Assembly: GCF_020179475.1 (NCBI RefSeq)
Contig: NZ_JAILXZ010000001.1
Location: 248,001 to 312,000 of the forward strand
DNA length: 64,000 bases
Direction: 5' to 3'
Source of the DNA: Novosphingobium huizhouense
Lineage (GTDB): Bacteria > Pseudomonadota > Alphaproteobacteria > Sphingomonadales > Sphingomonadaceae
The stretch's first letter is position 1; each line of letters begins with the position of its first letter. Shown one piece after another: positions 25,638 through 34,071 of this stretch. A program made the position numbers and the translations under genes. A model generated the notes under the pieces. The model did no database searches, was not told the DNA's origin, and was given only the letters and a program-made list of their open reading frames with translations.

Positions 25638-26093
25638 TTAAAAGTTGCCGTAGGTTTGGGCGACCCTTTTTGATCGAAGAAGGTAGGCTGTTGCAACTAC
25701 GCATATCAGCACTATCCAAAAAAGGTTCGTAGCTGCGCCATTGTAATGAACTGGTTCGGGATTTAGGGCACCCGCGATAGCAACACTGACTAGCCCGAGC
25801 AGAAAGAGAGCAACCCAAATCCCGATAGCCGCAGTCTTTGGGGTCGAAGTATGACGATTCCAAATCAATGCTCTTGCAACAAGCAAGCAGATGACGGCGC
25901 GAGCAACAATGATCGCTGAGGTCAGTGCAAAGTAAGTCGGCCAATTTTGACCGAAGCGGGGCTGTAGAATTGGCTCTGCCTTTAACAGCGCCAAGAAACT
26001 TCCTAGCTGGCCCAATGGAATCAGAACACCGACGAAGCCAGTCAAAACCGCCAGCCAGCCTCTGATACTCCTTAGTCCAACTTCTCTTGACAT
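25638..26093 (-). CDS. Small polytopic membrane protein (DUF2569-like), 151 aa, low GC
   Basis: Four hydrophobic segments (roughly residues 11-38, 58-76, 90-108 and 122-140) predict an inner-membrane protein. A short conserved-looking start, SIRGWL, resembles DUF2569 proteins, but that match is tentative. The gene and its flanks are clearly less GC-rich and use different codons from every neighbour, suggesting recent acquisition. ATG 26093 follows GGGGGAAG; a TTG four codons upstream is also possible. It lies alone between the REP-like repeat and the bd-oxidase operon. Function is unknown. Confidence 0.7.
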   Translation of the reverse strand: MSREVGLRSIRGWLAVLTGFVGVLIPLGQLGSFLALLKAEPILQPRFGQNWPTYFALTSAIIVARAVICLLVARALIWNRHTSTPKTAAIGIWVALFLLGLVSVAIAGALNPEPVHYNGAATNLFWIVLICVVATAYLLRSKRVAQTYGNF

Positions 26094-26189
26094 ACTTCCC
26101 CCCAATTAGTTTCCGAGTCACGCAATGCTTCGCAGGCTCGACTAACATCCGCAACTGGCGCAACCCTTGTTGACCTATTGCCCCCGCCC

Positions 26190-26339
26190 CTACCCCGTCA
26201 ACCACATCCGCAGCACCCCGGCCACCGCCCCCAGCGTCACCACGCTCGCCACCCATATCCCCGCCATCCAGCCGAGCCGCCGCCACAGCGGCACGCCTTC
26301 CGCCCCCGCCGGGTCGAAGCGCGGATCAATGATACCCAT
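26190..26339 (-). CDS. Small bd-oxidase accessory subunit (DUF2474/CydX-like), 49 aa
   Basis: A 49-residue protein with an N-terminal soluble stretch (MGIIDPRFDPAGAE), PLWRRLGWM and one transmembrane helix (about residues 24-46, WMAGIWVASVVTLGAVAGVL). Position right after cydB and the single helix match DUF2474 proteins found with cyanide-insensitive bd oxidases, analogous to CydX. ATG 26339 lies inside the end of cydB, overlapping by 14 nt in another frame, so translation is coupled. Stop is TAG. Expected to sit in the oxidase complex in the inner membrane. Confidence 0.8.
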   Translation of the reverse strand: MGIIDPRFDPAGAEGVPLWRRLGWMAGIWVASVVTLGAVAGVLRMWLTG

Positions 26340-27333
26340 GCTCGCCCACCTTGCCGCGGAACACCCAGTAGGCCCAGCCGGTGTAGGCGAGGATCAGCGG
26401 CATCACCAAGCCGACACCGATCAGCATGAACACCTGTGATCGCTCGGGCGCGGCGGCCTGCCAGATCGTGACCGACTGCGGCACGACATAGGGCCACATC
26501 GACACGCCGAGGCCGATCGCGCCGAGGCCGAACAGCGCCAGCGCATAGAGGAACGGCGGCCATTCCTCGCGCCGGCCCAGCGCGCGCCACAGCAGCACGG
26601 CGACGCTGACCGTCGCGACCGGCACCGGGGCCAGCGCGATCAGCAGCGGCATATGGAACCAGCGCGCGAAGTATTGCTGGCCCAGGAACGGGGTGGCGAG
26701 GCTCACCGCCGCCATGGCGAGCAGCGTCGCCAGCGCGGCGGCGCGGGCATGGCGGAAGGCGCGTGTTTGCGCATCGCCTTCGACCTTGATCGCCAGCCAG
26801 CACGCGCCGAGCAGCGCGTAGCCGACGACGACGCCCGCGCCGGTCAGCAGCGAGTACGGCGAAAGCCAGTCGAGCCAGCCACCGGCATAGGCGCGCCCTT
26901 CCACATGCACGCCCTGCAGCAGCGCGCCCAGCGTCATCCCCTGCGCCATTGCGGCGACGAGCGAACCGGCGAAGAACGCCCTGTCCCAGAACCGCTGGTG
27001 CCGCGGATCGCGCCATCGGAATTCGAAGGCCACACCCCGGAATACGAGGCCCAGCAGCATCGCGATCATCAGCGGATAGGTCGCCGGCAGCACGATCGCG
27101 TAGGCCAGCGGAAAGGCCGCGAACAGCCCGCCGCCGCCCAGCACCAGCCAGGTCTCGTTGCCGTCCCACACCGGGGCGATGGCGTTCATCGCCTGATCGC
27201 GCTCCGCGCCGGGGCGGTAGAACGGGAAGAGGATGCCGATGCCAAGGTCGAAGCCGTCCATCACCACGTACATCAGCACGGCAAAGGCGATGATGAATGC
27301 CCAGACGGTGGCGAGATCGAAGTTGACCATCAT
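26326..27333 (-). CDS. cydB: Cytochrome bd-type (cyanide-insensitive) quinol oxidase subunit II, 335 aa
   Basis: Polytopic inner-membrane subunit with eight to nine helices, starting with the conserved VMDGFDLGIGILFPF near residue 25, then WDGNETWLVLGGGGLFAAFP and FRGVAFEFR. Length of 335 residues fits the CioB branch, shorter than E. coli CydB. The start (two adjacent ATG codons at 27333 and 27330) overlaps the cydA stop, and its 3' end overlaps the DUF2474 gene. The complex reduces oxygen to water with ubiquinol and supports respiration at low oxygen or in the presence of inhibitors. Confidence 0.93.
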   Translation of the reverse strand: MMVNFDLATVWAFIIAFAVLMYVVMDGFDLGIGILFPFYRPGAERDQAMNAIAPVWDGNETWLVLGGGGLFAAFPLAYAIVLPATYPLMIAMLLGLVFRGVAFEFRWRDPRHQRFWDRAFFAGSLVAAMAQGMTLGALLQGVHVEGRAYAGGWLDWLSPYSLLTGAGVVVGYALLGACWLAIKVEGDAQTRAFRHARAAALATLLAMAAVSLATPFLGQQYFARWFHMPLLIALAPVPVATVSVAVLLWRALGRREEWPPFLYALALFGLGAIGLGVSMWPYVVPQSVTIWQAAAPERSQVFMLIGVGLVMPLILAYTGWAYWVFRGKVGEHGYH

Positions 27334-28778
27334 GTCACCGCTCCTGCGCCGGAATCTTCGCCCATCTCTTCTATGGCGGCGTGCTGGTGCGGCCCCGGCG
27401 TGATCCCGGCGCTGCGGATCGGGGCGCGCTCGTCCTGTTCAGGCCCGGTTTCGTGCGGATGCGCGCCCTGGTTCATCAGCTTGAGGATGTACCACACGCC
27501 GATGCCGAACACCGCGCAGTAGACTAGGATGAACGCGAGCAGCGAAGCCGCGACGGCGGGCGCCGCGATCGGGCTGCGGCTTTCAGCCGTGGTGAGCAGG
27601 CCATAGACGGTATAGGGCTGGCGGCCAACTTCGGTGGTGACCCACCCCGCGATCACCGCGACGAAGCCCGATGGCCCCATCACCAGCGCCGCGCGATGCA
27701 GCCAGGGCCAGTCGTAGAGCTTCTTGCGCGCGCGGGCAAAAAGGCTCCACAGCCCCAGCCCGAGCATGGCAAAGCCCAGCCCCACCATCACCCGGAACGA
27801 CCAGAACACGATCCACACCGGCGGCCGCTTGTCGGGCGCGATGGTGTCCAGCCCGGCGAGTGGCGCATCCGGATCGTGCTTGAGAATCAGGCTCGACGCC
27901 TTGGGAATGGCGATGGCGTAGCGCAGGGTTTGCGTCCTGTCGTCGGGAATGCCGAACAGATAGAGCGGCGCGCCGTGCGGGTGGCTCTGGTAGTGGCCTT
28001 CCATCGCCATCACCTTGGCCGGCTGATGCTCCAGCGTGTTGAGCCCGTGTGCGTCGCCCGCGAAGATCTGCACCGGCGCGACGAGCGCGGCCATCCACAT
28101 CGCCATCGAGAACATTTTCCGCGCATGCGCATTCTGGCGGTCGCGCAGCAGGTGCCATGCGCCCACCGCGCCGACAGCGAGCGCGGTCGTCAGGTACGCC
28201 GCGATCACCGTGTGGACCAGGCGGTAGGGAAAGCTCGGGTTGAAGATGATCGCCGCCCAGCTCGGGCCCGGCAGGAACTGGCCGCCGGGTCCGATCTCGT
28301 AGCCCGTCGGCGTCTGCATCCACGAATTGACCGACAGGATCCAGAAGGCCGAAATGAAGGTGCCCAGCGCCACCATCAGCGTGGCGGCAAAGTGCAGCCC
28401 CTTGCCCACCCGGCCCATGCCGAACAGCATCACGCCCAGAAACCCGGCCTCGAGGAAGAAGGCGGTCAGCACTTCATAGGCCATCAGCGGCCCGATCACC
28501 CCGCCCGCCTTGTCGGAGAACACCGACCAGTTGGTCCCGAACTGGTAGGACATGACCAGCCCCGAAACGACGCCCATCGCAAAGGCCACGGCGAAGATCT
28601 TCAGCCAGTAGCGGAACAGGTCGAGATAGAGCGCCTTGCCCGTCTTGAGCCACAGCCCCTCGAGCACGGCGAGGTAGCTGGCAAGGCCGATCGAGAAGGC
28701 CGGGAAGATGAAGTGGAAGCTCACCGTGAAGGCGAACTGCATGCGTGCCAGCACAGTCGCGTCAAAGCCCGAAAACAC
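27330..28778 (-). CDS. cydA: Cytochrome bd-type (cyanide-insensitive) quinol oxidase subunit I, 482 aa
   Basis: Haem-bearing subunit with the N-terminal RMQFAFTVSFHFIFPAF helix whose His binds haem, FGTNWSVFSDKAG, the EVLTAFFLEAGFLG helix with haem-facing Glu residues, and GWVTTEVGRQPYTVYGLL near residue 385. The Q loop is short, which together with length defines the CIO branch. The GTG start at 28778 is preceded by AGGGGAGAAG. First gene of cydA-cydB-DUF2474. No FNR-like box was recognised in the 167-nt upstream gap before the antitoxin gene. Confidence 0.93.
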   Translation of the reverse strand: MFSGFDATVLARMQFAFTVSFHFIFPAFSIGLASYLAVLEGLWLKTGKALYLDLFRYWLKIFAVAFAMGVVSGLVMSYQFGTNWSVFSDKAGGVIGPLMAYEVLTAFFLEAGFLGVMLFGMGRVGKGLHFAATLMVALGTFISAFWILSVNSWMQTPTGYEIGPGGQFLPGPSWAAIIFNPSFPYRLVHTVIAAYLTTALAVGAVGAWHLLRDRQNAHARKMFSMAMWMAALVAPVQIFAGDAHGLNTLEHQPAKVMAMEGHYQSHPHGAPLYLFGIPDDRTQTLRYAIAIPKASSLILKHDPDAPLAGLDTIAPDKRPPVWIVFWSFRVMVGLGFAMLGLGLWSLFARARKKLYDWPWLHRAALVMGPSGFVAVIAGWVTTEVGRQPYTVYGLLTTAESRSPIAAPAVAASLLAFILVYCAVFGIGVWYILKLMNQGAHPHETGPEQDERAPIRSAGITPGPHQHAAIEEMGEDSGAGAVT

Positions 28779-28945
28779 GGCGCTTCTCCCCTAAGGACTG
28801 TCCGCTCTTTGGGCGGGCAAGGCGCGCGCTAGGCCTCTTGCGCAGGGGCGTAAAGTGCAATGATTGCGCGGCGATTGCATGGGCTGCAACGCATGGGGAG
28901 CGCCAATGGCCCCGGGGGGCGCCCCCCCAACGCCTGGCGAAACTT

Positions 28946-29191
28946 TCAGATCTCGTCCCCCGCCGGTGGCGTCTCCCGCTTCGCCTTGTCGAGGAACGGC
29001 AGCATGTCCGCCGGTTGCGACATTCCAGCGCGCCGCTTGAGGAAATCCGCGGCTGTTTCGACCACGCCGATCTTCTGTGCAATCGCCACGGAAATCCATT
29101 GGTTGAGCGAAACGCCGTCCTCCTTGGCAAGTCGCGCGGCGGCGGCCTTGACCGAGGCGGGCAGTTTGAGCGGGTAGGATGCCTTGCTCAT
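28946..29191 (-). CDS. Ribbon-helix-helix antitoxin (HicB/Arc-like), 81 aa
   Basis: The first 45 residues show the pattern PLKLPASVKAAAARLAKEDGVSLNQWISVAIAQKIG, a strand followed by two helices of the Arc/ribbon-helix-helix type. A charged C-terminal tail (FLKRRAGM, FLDKAKRE) would wrap the toxin. The ATG overlaps the stop of the PIN-domain toxin gene as ATGA. It should neutralise that toxin and repress the operon. The order, toxin first, is the reverse of most vapBC-type pairs. Confidence 0.8.
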   Translation of the reverse strand: MSKASYPLKLPASVKAAAARLAKEDGVSLNQWISVAIAQKIGVVETAADFLKRRAGMSQPADMLPFLDKAKRETPPAGDEI

Positions 29192-29613
29192 GATCGCAGT
29201 TCCTTCAAAAGTTCGCCGGGGCGTAGGACCTTCAGTCCGAACCGATCCGCGCCTTTGACGAAGTCGCGCAGGTTGTGCGTGACAAGCGCATCAGCGCGAC
29301 CGTTTACGGCCGTTTCCAACACCATTTCGTCATTGGGGTCGCTCAATTGCGGCCGCCATTGAAAGCTCACCTCGACCGGCTCGCACGCGCTCGCAAAGGC
29401 AGCAAGGAATCGATCGATTTCCCGCAGTCCCAAACCGTGAGCCAAGCGTTGTTCGGGCCGCTTGAGCACGGCCTCGTATTCGAGGAACAGGGCCGGCGTA
29501 ACGAGCGCAGTCAGCCGACCGTGGGCGAGCTCGCGAAGGACGGCATTGCTGCCGCCACTTGCACTACGCAGTGCGGTGACGACCACATCCGTATCGAGCA
29601 CGACCCGAAACAT
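29188..29613 (-). CDS. PIN-domain toxin (COG1569 type), about 141 aa
   Basis: Putative Mg-dependent ribonuclease toxin. The first strand VVLDTDVVVTALRS carries the leading acidic residue; further conserved acids are in LFLEYEAVL, in LSDPNDEMVLETAV and in ADALVTHNLRDF, giving the usual PIN constellation. ATG 29613 opens the conserved strand but has no well-placed ribosome site: AAGGAG lies 16 nt upstream, so a non-canonical start up to 12 codons earlier is possible. It precedes and overlaps the ribbon-helix-helix antitoxin gene. Confidence 0.82.
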   Translation of the reverse strand: MFRVVLDTDVVVTALRSASGGSNAVLRELAHGRLTALVTPALFLEYEAVLKRPEQRLAHGLGLREIDRFLAAFASACEPVEVSFQWRPQLSDPNDEMVLETAVNGRADALVTHNLRDFVKGADRFGLKVLRPGELLKELRS

Positions 29614-29750
29614 ATCCCATGAGATATCACTCCTTTGGAAATTCTTCAATGCATGGCGGATGGCGAAGCCGAAGGATCGTGGCCTTGGTGGCTGTTCCCC
29701 CTTCGCCCCCGCCCTTGCGCCCCCCGGCCCCCGCCGCTATCCGCCGCGCG

Positions 29751-30260
29751 GTGTCCACGATCATCCCCCTTGCCGATGTCGACCCCGCGCTGGTCGAGGA
29801 ATTGCTCGATTCGGCGTTCGAGCCCGAGCGCCACACCCGCACGGCGTACAAGGTGCGCGAGGGGATGGAGTGGCTGCCCGCGCTCTCGTTCGCGGCGCTC
29901 GACGAGGACGAGATGCTCGCCGGCACGATCCAGTGCTGGCCCGTCGCGCTGACCGATTCTGCGGGGCGTGCGCATCCGATGATCATGGTCGGTCCGGTCG
30001 CCGTGCTGCCGGGACTGCAGGGCAAGGGCTATGGCAAGGCGCTGATGACCGCCGCGCTCACCGCCATCGACCCGCGCGCGCCGCTGCCGCAGGTGCTGAT
30101 CGGCGATCCCGAATACTACGAGCGCTTCTTCGGCTTCTCCAACGCGCACACCGGCGGATGGACGCTGCCGGGGCCATTCGAGCAGCACCGCCTGCTGTGC
30201 CGCACCGCCAACCCGGCCGTCCTGCCGCAAGACGGCACCTTGGGGCCTTGGCGGCGCTGA
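29751..30260 (+). CDS. GNAT family N-acetyltransferase, about 169 aa
   Basis: Acetyl-CoA-dependent acyltransferase fold. The cofactor motif is VGPVAVLPGLQGKGYGKALM (about residues 83-102), followed by the GDPEYYERFFGF motif typical of the COG3153 branch of putative acetyltransferases. GTG 29751 was chosen because the frame before it is proline-rich and not conserved, but no Shine-Dalgarno sequence supports it; an upstream GTG (29688) is possible. It is divergent from the toxin gene and is followed by DUF1285. The acceptor is unknown. Confidence 0.75.
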   Translation: MSTIIPLADVDPALVEELLDSAFEPERHTRTAYKVREGMEWLPALSFAALDEDEMLAGTIQCWPVALTDSAGRAHPMIMVGPVAVLPGLQGKGYGKALMTAALTAIDPRAPLPQVLIGDPEYYERFFGFSNAHTGGWTLPGPFEQHRLLCRTANPAVLPQDGTLGPWRR

Positions 30261-30286
30261 TCGCTTCTGGCATCGGCTGAGCCGAC

Positions 30287-30859
30287 ATGCCCTATACGCC
30301 ACCGCCAGAACTCGCCTCGCTCTCGCTCGCCCAGCTCGCGGCCGAGGTGGAGGCGCGGCGCATTCCGCCGGTAGACCAGTGGACTCCGGCCGAAACCGGC
30401 GACAGCGAGATGCGCATCGCCCGCGACGGGCGCTGGTTCCACCAGGGGGGCGAGATCAAGCGTCCGGCAATGGTCCGGGCCTTTTCCGCGCTGCTGGTGC
30501 GCGAGGCCGATGGGCGGCACTGGCTCAAGACCCCGTTCCAGCGCCTGTCGATCGAGGTCGAGGACGCGGCCTTTCTCGCCACCGACATGGAAGTGCGCCA
30601 CGATGGCGATGGCCGTCCCGTGCTCGCCTTCCGGCTGAACAGCGACGACCTCGTGCTCTGCGGCCCCGACAATCCGCTGCGCGTCGCCGGGACAGCCGAG
30701 CTGCCCGCCTTCTACATCGCCGTGCGCCATGGCACCGAGGCGCGGCTCAACCGCAGCACCTATGGCCAGCTGATCGATTACGCGCTCACCGTCTCGGACG
30801 CCGACGCGCTCGAAGTCACCAGCATGGGCGCGCGTTTCGCGCTGGCGCCGCTCGCGTGA
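30287..30859 (+). CDS. DUF1285 family protein, 190 aa
   Basis: Conserved alphaproteobacterial protein of unknown function. The family pattern is visible: PPVDQWTP near residue 27, IARDGRWFHQGGEIKRPAMVRAFSALL at 44-70, and the later YIAVRHGTEARLNRSTYGQL at about 146-165. It is cytoplasmic, with no membrane segment. The stop overlaps the GTG of the Nudix gene, so DUF1285, Nudix and CCA transferase genes form a coupled run; this order is common in related genomes by my recollection. No activity is assigned. Confidence 0.85.
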   Translation: MPYTPPPELASLSLAQLAAEVEARRIPPVDQWTPAETGDSEMRIARDGRWFHQGGEIKRPAMVRAFSALLVREADGRHWLKTPFQRLSIEVEDAAFLATDMEVRHDGDGRPVLAFRLNSDDLVLCGPDNPLRVAGTAELPAFYIAVRHGTEARLNRSTYGQLIDYALTVSDADALEVTSMGARFALAPLA

Positions 30860-31461
30860 GCGCGCTGCTCGACCGGCTCAAGCGGCTGTTCGACGAGGGC
30901 CATGCCAAGCCCTTCGAACCGGCCTACGAGGACTTCCGTCCGATCCCCGAGAGCGGCCTGCGTCCCGCCGCGGTGCTTATCGCGGTGACCGATCGCGGCG
31001 ATCACCCCGATGGCCCCGGCGTGCTGCTGATCCATCGCCCGTCGCACATGCGGGCGCATCCCGGACAGGCGGCCTTTCCCGGCGGCAAGCTCGATCCGGG
31101 CGAAACCCCGATCGAGGCCGCGCTGCGCGAAGCGAACGAGGAACTGGGCATCGATCCTGCCGACGTGACCGTGGTCGGCGCGTCGGACCAGTACCGCACC
31201 GGCACCGGCTACGACATCACCCCCGTCCTCGCCATGATCCCGCCCGATCTGCCGCTCCGCCCCAACCCCGCCGAGGTTGCGAGCTGGTTCGAGCCGCCGC
31301 TGGGCTTCGTGCTCGATCCCGCCAACCAGCAGCGCCATTCCGTCGACTGGCAAGGGCGCAACGTCTCCTACGTCGAGATCCTGTGGCGCGAGCACCGCAT
31401 CTGGGGGGTGACCGGGGGGATCATCGCCAACCTCACCGGACGGCTCGCCTGGCATGGCTGA
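30856..31461 (+). CDS. Nudix hydrolase, CoA pyrophosphatase type, 201 aa
   Basis: Hydrolyses CoA or its derivatives to 4'-phosphopantetheine and 3',5'-ADP. The Nudix box GGKLDPGETPIEAALREANEELGI is complete (about residues 76-99), and directly before it lies the CoA-pyrophosphatase signature LIHRPSHMRAHPGQAAFPGG. GTG 30856 overlaps the DUF1285 stop as GTGA. The gene ends 8 nt inside the CCA transferase gene. Assignment to the CoA branch is strong; it may help recycle CoA in a strain rich in acyl-CoA pathways. Confidence 0.9.
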   Translation: MSALLDRLKRLFDEGHAKPFEPAYEDFRPIPESGLRPAAVLIAVTDRGDHPDGPGVLLIHRPSHMRAHPGQAAFPGGKLDPGETPIEAALREANEELGIDPADVTVVGASDQYRTGTGYDITPVLAMIPPDLPLRPNPAEVASWFEPPLGFVLDPANQQRHSVDWQGRNVSYVEILWREHRIWGVTGGIIANLTGRLAWHG

Positions 31462-32629
31462 GCCGGTTCTCCTGCCACCTTCGGACTGGTTCGGCCGGAC
31501 CGATCTCGCCGCGCTGGTTGCCGCGCTCGGCCCCGGCAACGCGCGCTATGTCGGCGGGGTGGTGCGCGATACGCTGCTGGGCTTTGCGCCCAAGGACGTC
31601 GACATGGCGAGCGTGCTGCTGCCGCAGGCGACGCTGGAGCGCCTCGCCGCCGCCGGCATCCGCGCCGTGCCGACGGGGCTTGCCCACGGCACCGTCACCG
31701 CCGTGCTCGAAGGCGGGCCGGTCGAGATCACGACGCTGCGCCGCGACGTCGAGACCGACGGCCGTCATGCCACCGTGGCCTTCAGCACGGAATGGCGCGA
31801 GGATGCCGCCCGGCGCGATTTCACCATCAACGCGCTCTACGTCGATCCGGCGAGCGGCGAAGTGTTCGACTGGTTCGGCGGGCTCGACGACCTGAACGCC
31901 CGCCGCGTGCGATTCATCGGCGATGCCGAAACGCGGATCCGCGAGGATTACTTGCGCATCCTGCGCTACTTCCGCTTCCAGGCGCGGTTCGGTTCGCTGC
32001 CTGCCGACGCGCAGGCCGAAGCCGCGGTTCTGGCGCTGGGCGCCGGGCTCAAGGGCCTCAGCCGCGAACGGATCGCCGGCGAACTGCTCGCGCTGCTGGC
32101 CTTGCCCGCGCCGTCGGCCACGCTGGCGCGGATGGCGGAGCTGGGCGTGCTGACGCACGTCCTGCCCGAAGCCGATCCCGCCCCGCTCGGAGCGCTCGAA
32201 GCGGCGGAAGCGCGCGAAGGCGTGGCCCCCGATCCGCTGCGGCGGCTCGCCGCGATCCTGCCCGCCGATCCGGCAGCGGTCGACCAGATCGGCGCCCGCC
32301 TGCGGCTCAGCACCGCGCAAAGGAAGCGCCTTGCCGCCGCCGCCCGGCGCAGCGGCAGCGAAACCGAAGCCGAGGCCCGGGCGCTGGCCTACCGGCTGGG
32401 CATCGACGAAGCGCGCGACCGGATGCTGCTGGCAGGACGGACGCTCGCCCCGATTGCCGGCTGGGAGGCGCCGCGCTTTCCGCTGAAGGGCGGCGATGTT
32501 GTGGCGCGCGGCGTGGGCGCGGGTCCCCAAGTCGCCGCCACGCTGCGCAAGGTCGAGGATGGCTGGGTCGCCAGCGGCTTCGACGACGCCGCGATCCCCG
32601 CCCTGCTCGAGGCCGCGCTCAGCGCCTGA
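31454..32629 (+). CDS. cca: CCA tRNA nucleotidyltransferase / poly(A) polymerase family, 391 aa
   Basis: Adds or repairs the 3' CCA of tRNA. The nucleotidyltransferase head has YVGGVVRDTLLG (residues 32-43) and the catalytic acids in KDVDMAS; RRDFTINALYVDP and DYLRILRYFRFQARF are the further conserved motifs. The C-terminal half is Ala-rich and helical. It overlaps the Nudix gene by 8 nt at its start and the S41-like protease gene by 11 nt at its end on the opposite strand. Length is within the alphaproteobacterial range. Confidence 0.92.
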   Translation: MAEPVLLPPSDWFGRTDLAALVAALGPGNARYVGGVVRDTLLGFAPKDVDMASVLLPQATLERLAAAGIRAVPTGLAHGTVTAVLEGGPVEITTLRRDVETDGRHATVAFSTEWREDAARRDFTINALYVDPASGEVFDWFGGLDDLNARRVRFIGDAETRIREDYLRILRYFRFQARFGSLPADAQAEAAVLALGAGLKGLSRERIAGELLALLALPAPSATLARMAELGVLTHVLPEADPAPLGALEAAEAREGVAPDPLRRLAAILPADPAAVDQIGARLRLSTAQRKRLAAAARRSGSETEAEARALAYRLGIDEARDRMLLAGRTLAPIAGWEAPRFPLKGGDVVARGVGAGPQVAATLRKVEDGWVASGFDDAAIPALLEAALSA

Positions 32630-34061
32630 GGATCGTCGCCACGGCGCGCTCGAGCACCGGATCGCGCGCCGCGGCGATGTCGGCGGCGCTGGCCATGACC
32701 GCGATATCGGGGTCGAGCCCGGCGTCGGGCTGCTGCGTGGTCGGGAAATAGCCGACCAGCGGCAGGTCGAATTCGATCCCGCTCGCCGGCAGCCGGACGA
32801 AGAAGAAGCACCCGCCGTTGATCCCGCGCCGGTTGCCCCCGGTGGTGCGGCCGACCAGCCGCCCTGCTCCGGTGGTGCGGACCGCGCTCGCGAACTGGAA
32901 CGTGGCCGAGCTGTTGACCGGCGAGGTCAGCACCGCGAGCGGGATCGCCAGGCGCTCGCCAGCGGGCACGACGGCGAGGTTGTCCGCGCTGCCGGGCCGC
33001 AGGAAGAACCCGCCCGGCAGGGGCGTGGCGCCCTGCCCCAGCGTGCGGAAACTGTCGTCCCAGGTGTCGAGATAGGGATCGAGATCGGCCGGCGTCGTGC
33101 GGAAGCGCAGGCGCTGTTCCTGCTGCGGCGGATTGTAGGGCCGATCGATGAAGCGCGAGAGCACCGCGTTGCCCGGCTCCTCCAGACCGCCCTCGTTGTC
33201 GCGGATGTCGACGATCAGGCCGCGCGCTCCGTCCAGGCTGTCGAGCCGCTCGTCGAGCCAGGCCTGCCAGTTCCACTTGCTGTCATAGAGCGCCCAGCCG
33301 GGCATGGTCAGCAGCGCGACGCCGTCGGGTCGCATGTCCCAGCGCCAGACCACCGCATCGGGGCCAGAGTCGGTCACGATCATCGCTTTGCGCCGCTCGG
33401 CAAGGTCGATGGCGGGAAGCTCGATGCGCCGCGCGGGGCCACCGGGCGCGCGCACCACCAGCCGGTGCACGCCAGCGGTCGGCGGCGAGAGCAGGCCCTG
33501 GAACACGTCGAACGTCTCGATGCTGTCGTCACCGCGCACCTCCAGCAGCGAGACGCGCTTGCCGTCGTTGTGCCCGTCGGCGCGGACATAGGGCAGCAGC
33601 CGGTTGCGCAAGGCTGTGGCGCTCTCGCCATTGATCGCCTCGATCCGGGTGCCGGGGGACAGCTGGCCCGAAGCATCGGCGGTGACGACCATGGCATCGC
33701 CCAGCCAGACGAAGTGGAACGGCAGCCGGGTGCGCCGGTCGAACAGCGCGGCGGCCAGCGCTTTCTTCTGGTTGTAGAAATTGGCGTAGCTGTGGCCGCA
33801 GCGGATCGTGGCAAGGAAGCGCGCAAGCGCGAGGTAGCGCTGCTCCGGGGTTGCGGCGCCGACGAAGGCGCCCTGCAGCGCATCGAGCCGCGACGCAACC
33901 TGTGCGGGCGTGGCATAGCGGTAGAGGCCGGGATGCAGGTCGAGCGCGCGGCGCAGGATCGTCATGTCGCCGGCAAGGTCGGCCGCGCTGGCCCGGCCCA
34001 CGGGAACCGCGCCGGCCAGAAGCGTGGCGAGACCGGTCTTCACGAAGCTGCGCCGCTGCAT
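32619..34061 (-). CDS. S41-like (tail-specific protease family) periplasmic protein with Tat signal, 480 aa
   Basis: ATG 34061 opens a twin-arginine signal (QRRSFVKTGLATLLAG, cleavage near GRASA at about residue 26), with GAGGAGA about 7 nt upstream. A helical N-terminal domain (FLATIRCGHSYANF near residue 88) precedes a PDZ-like segment and the S41 core, with DIRDNEGG near residue 283 and the probable catalytic Ser in SPVNSSATFQFAS near residue 390. Export in folded form through Tat is unusual for this family and suggests a cofactor or partner. Substrate is unknown. It converges on cca with an 11-nt overlap. Confidence 0.8.
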   Translation of the reverse strand: MQRRSFVKTGLATLLAGAVPVGRASAADLAGDMTILRRALDLHPGLYRYATPAQVASRLDALQGAFVGAATPEQRYLALARFLATIRCGHSYANFYNQKKALAAALFDRRTRLPFHFVWLGDAMVVTADASGQLSPGTRIEAINGESATALRNRLLPYVRADGHNDGKRVSLLEVRGDDSIETFDVFQGLLSPPTAGVHRLVVRAPGGPARRIELPAIDLAERRKAMIVTDSGPDAVVWRWDMRPDGVALLTMPGWALYDSKWNWQAWLDERLDSLDGARGLIVDIRDNEGGLEEPGNAVLSRFIDRPYNPPQQEQRLRFRTTPADLDPYLDTWDDSFRTLGQGATPLPGGFFLRPGSADNLAVVPAGERLAIPLAVLTSPVNSSATFQFASAVRTTGAGRLVGRTTGGNRRGINGGCFFFVRLPASGIEFDLPLVGYFPTTQQPDAGLDPDIAVMASAADIAAARDPVLERAVATILRR

Positions 34062-34071
34062 CGAAGTCTCC

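Noticed and set aside
28779..28945. FNR/Anr box upstream of the bd oxidase
   Set aside because: No TTGAT-N4-ATCAA-like sequence was found in the gap.
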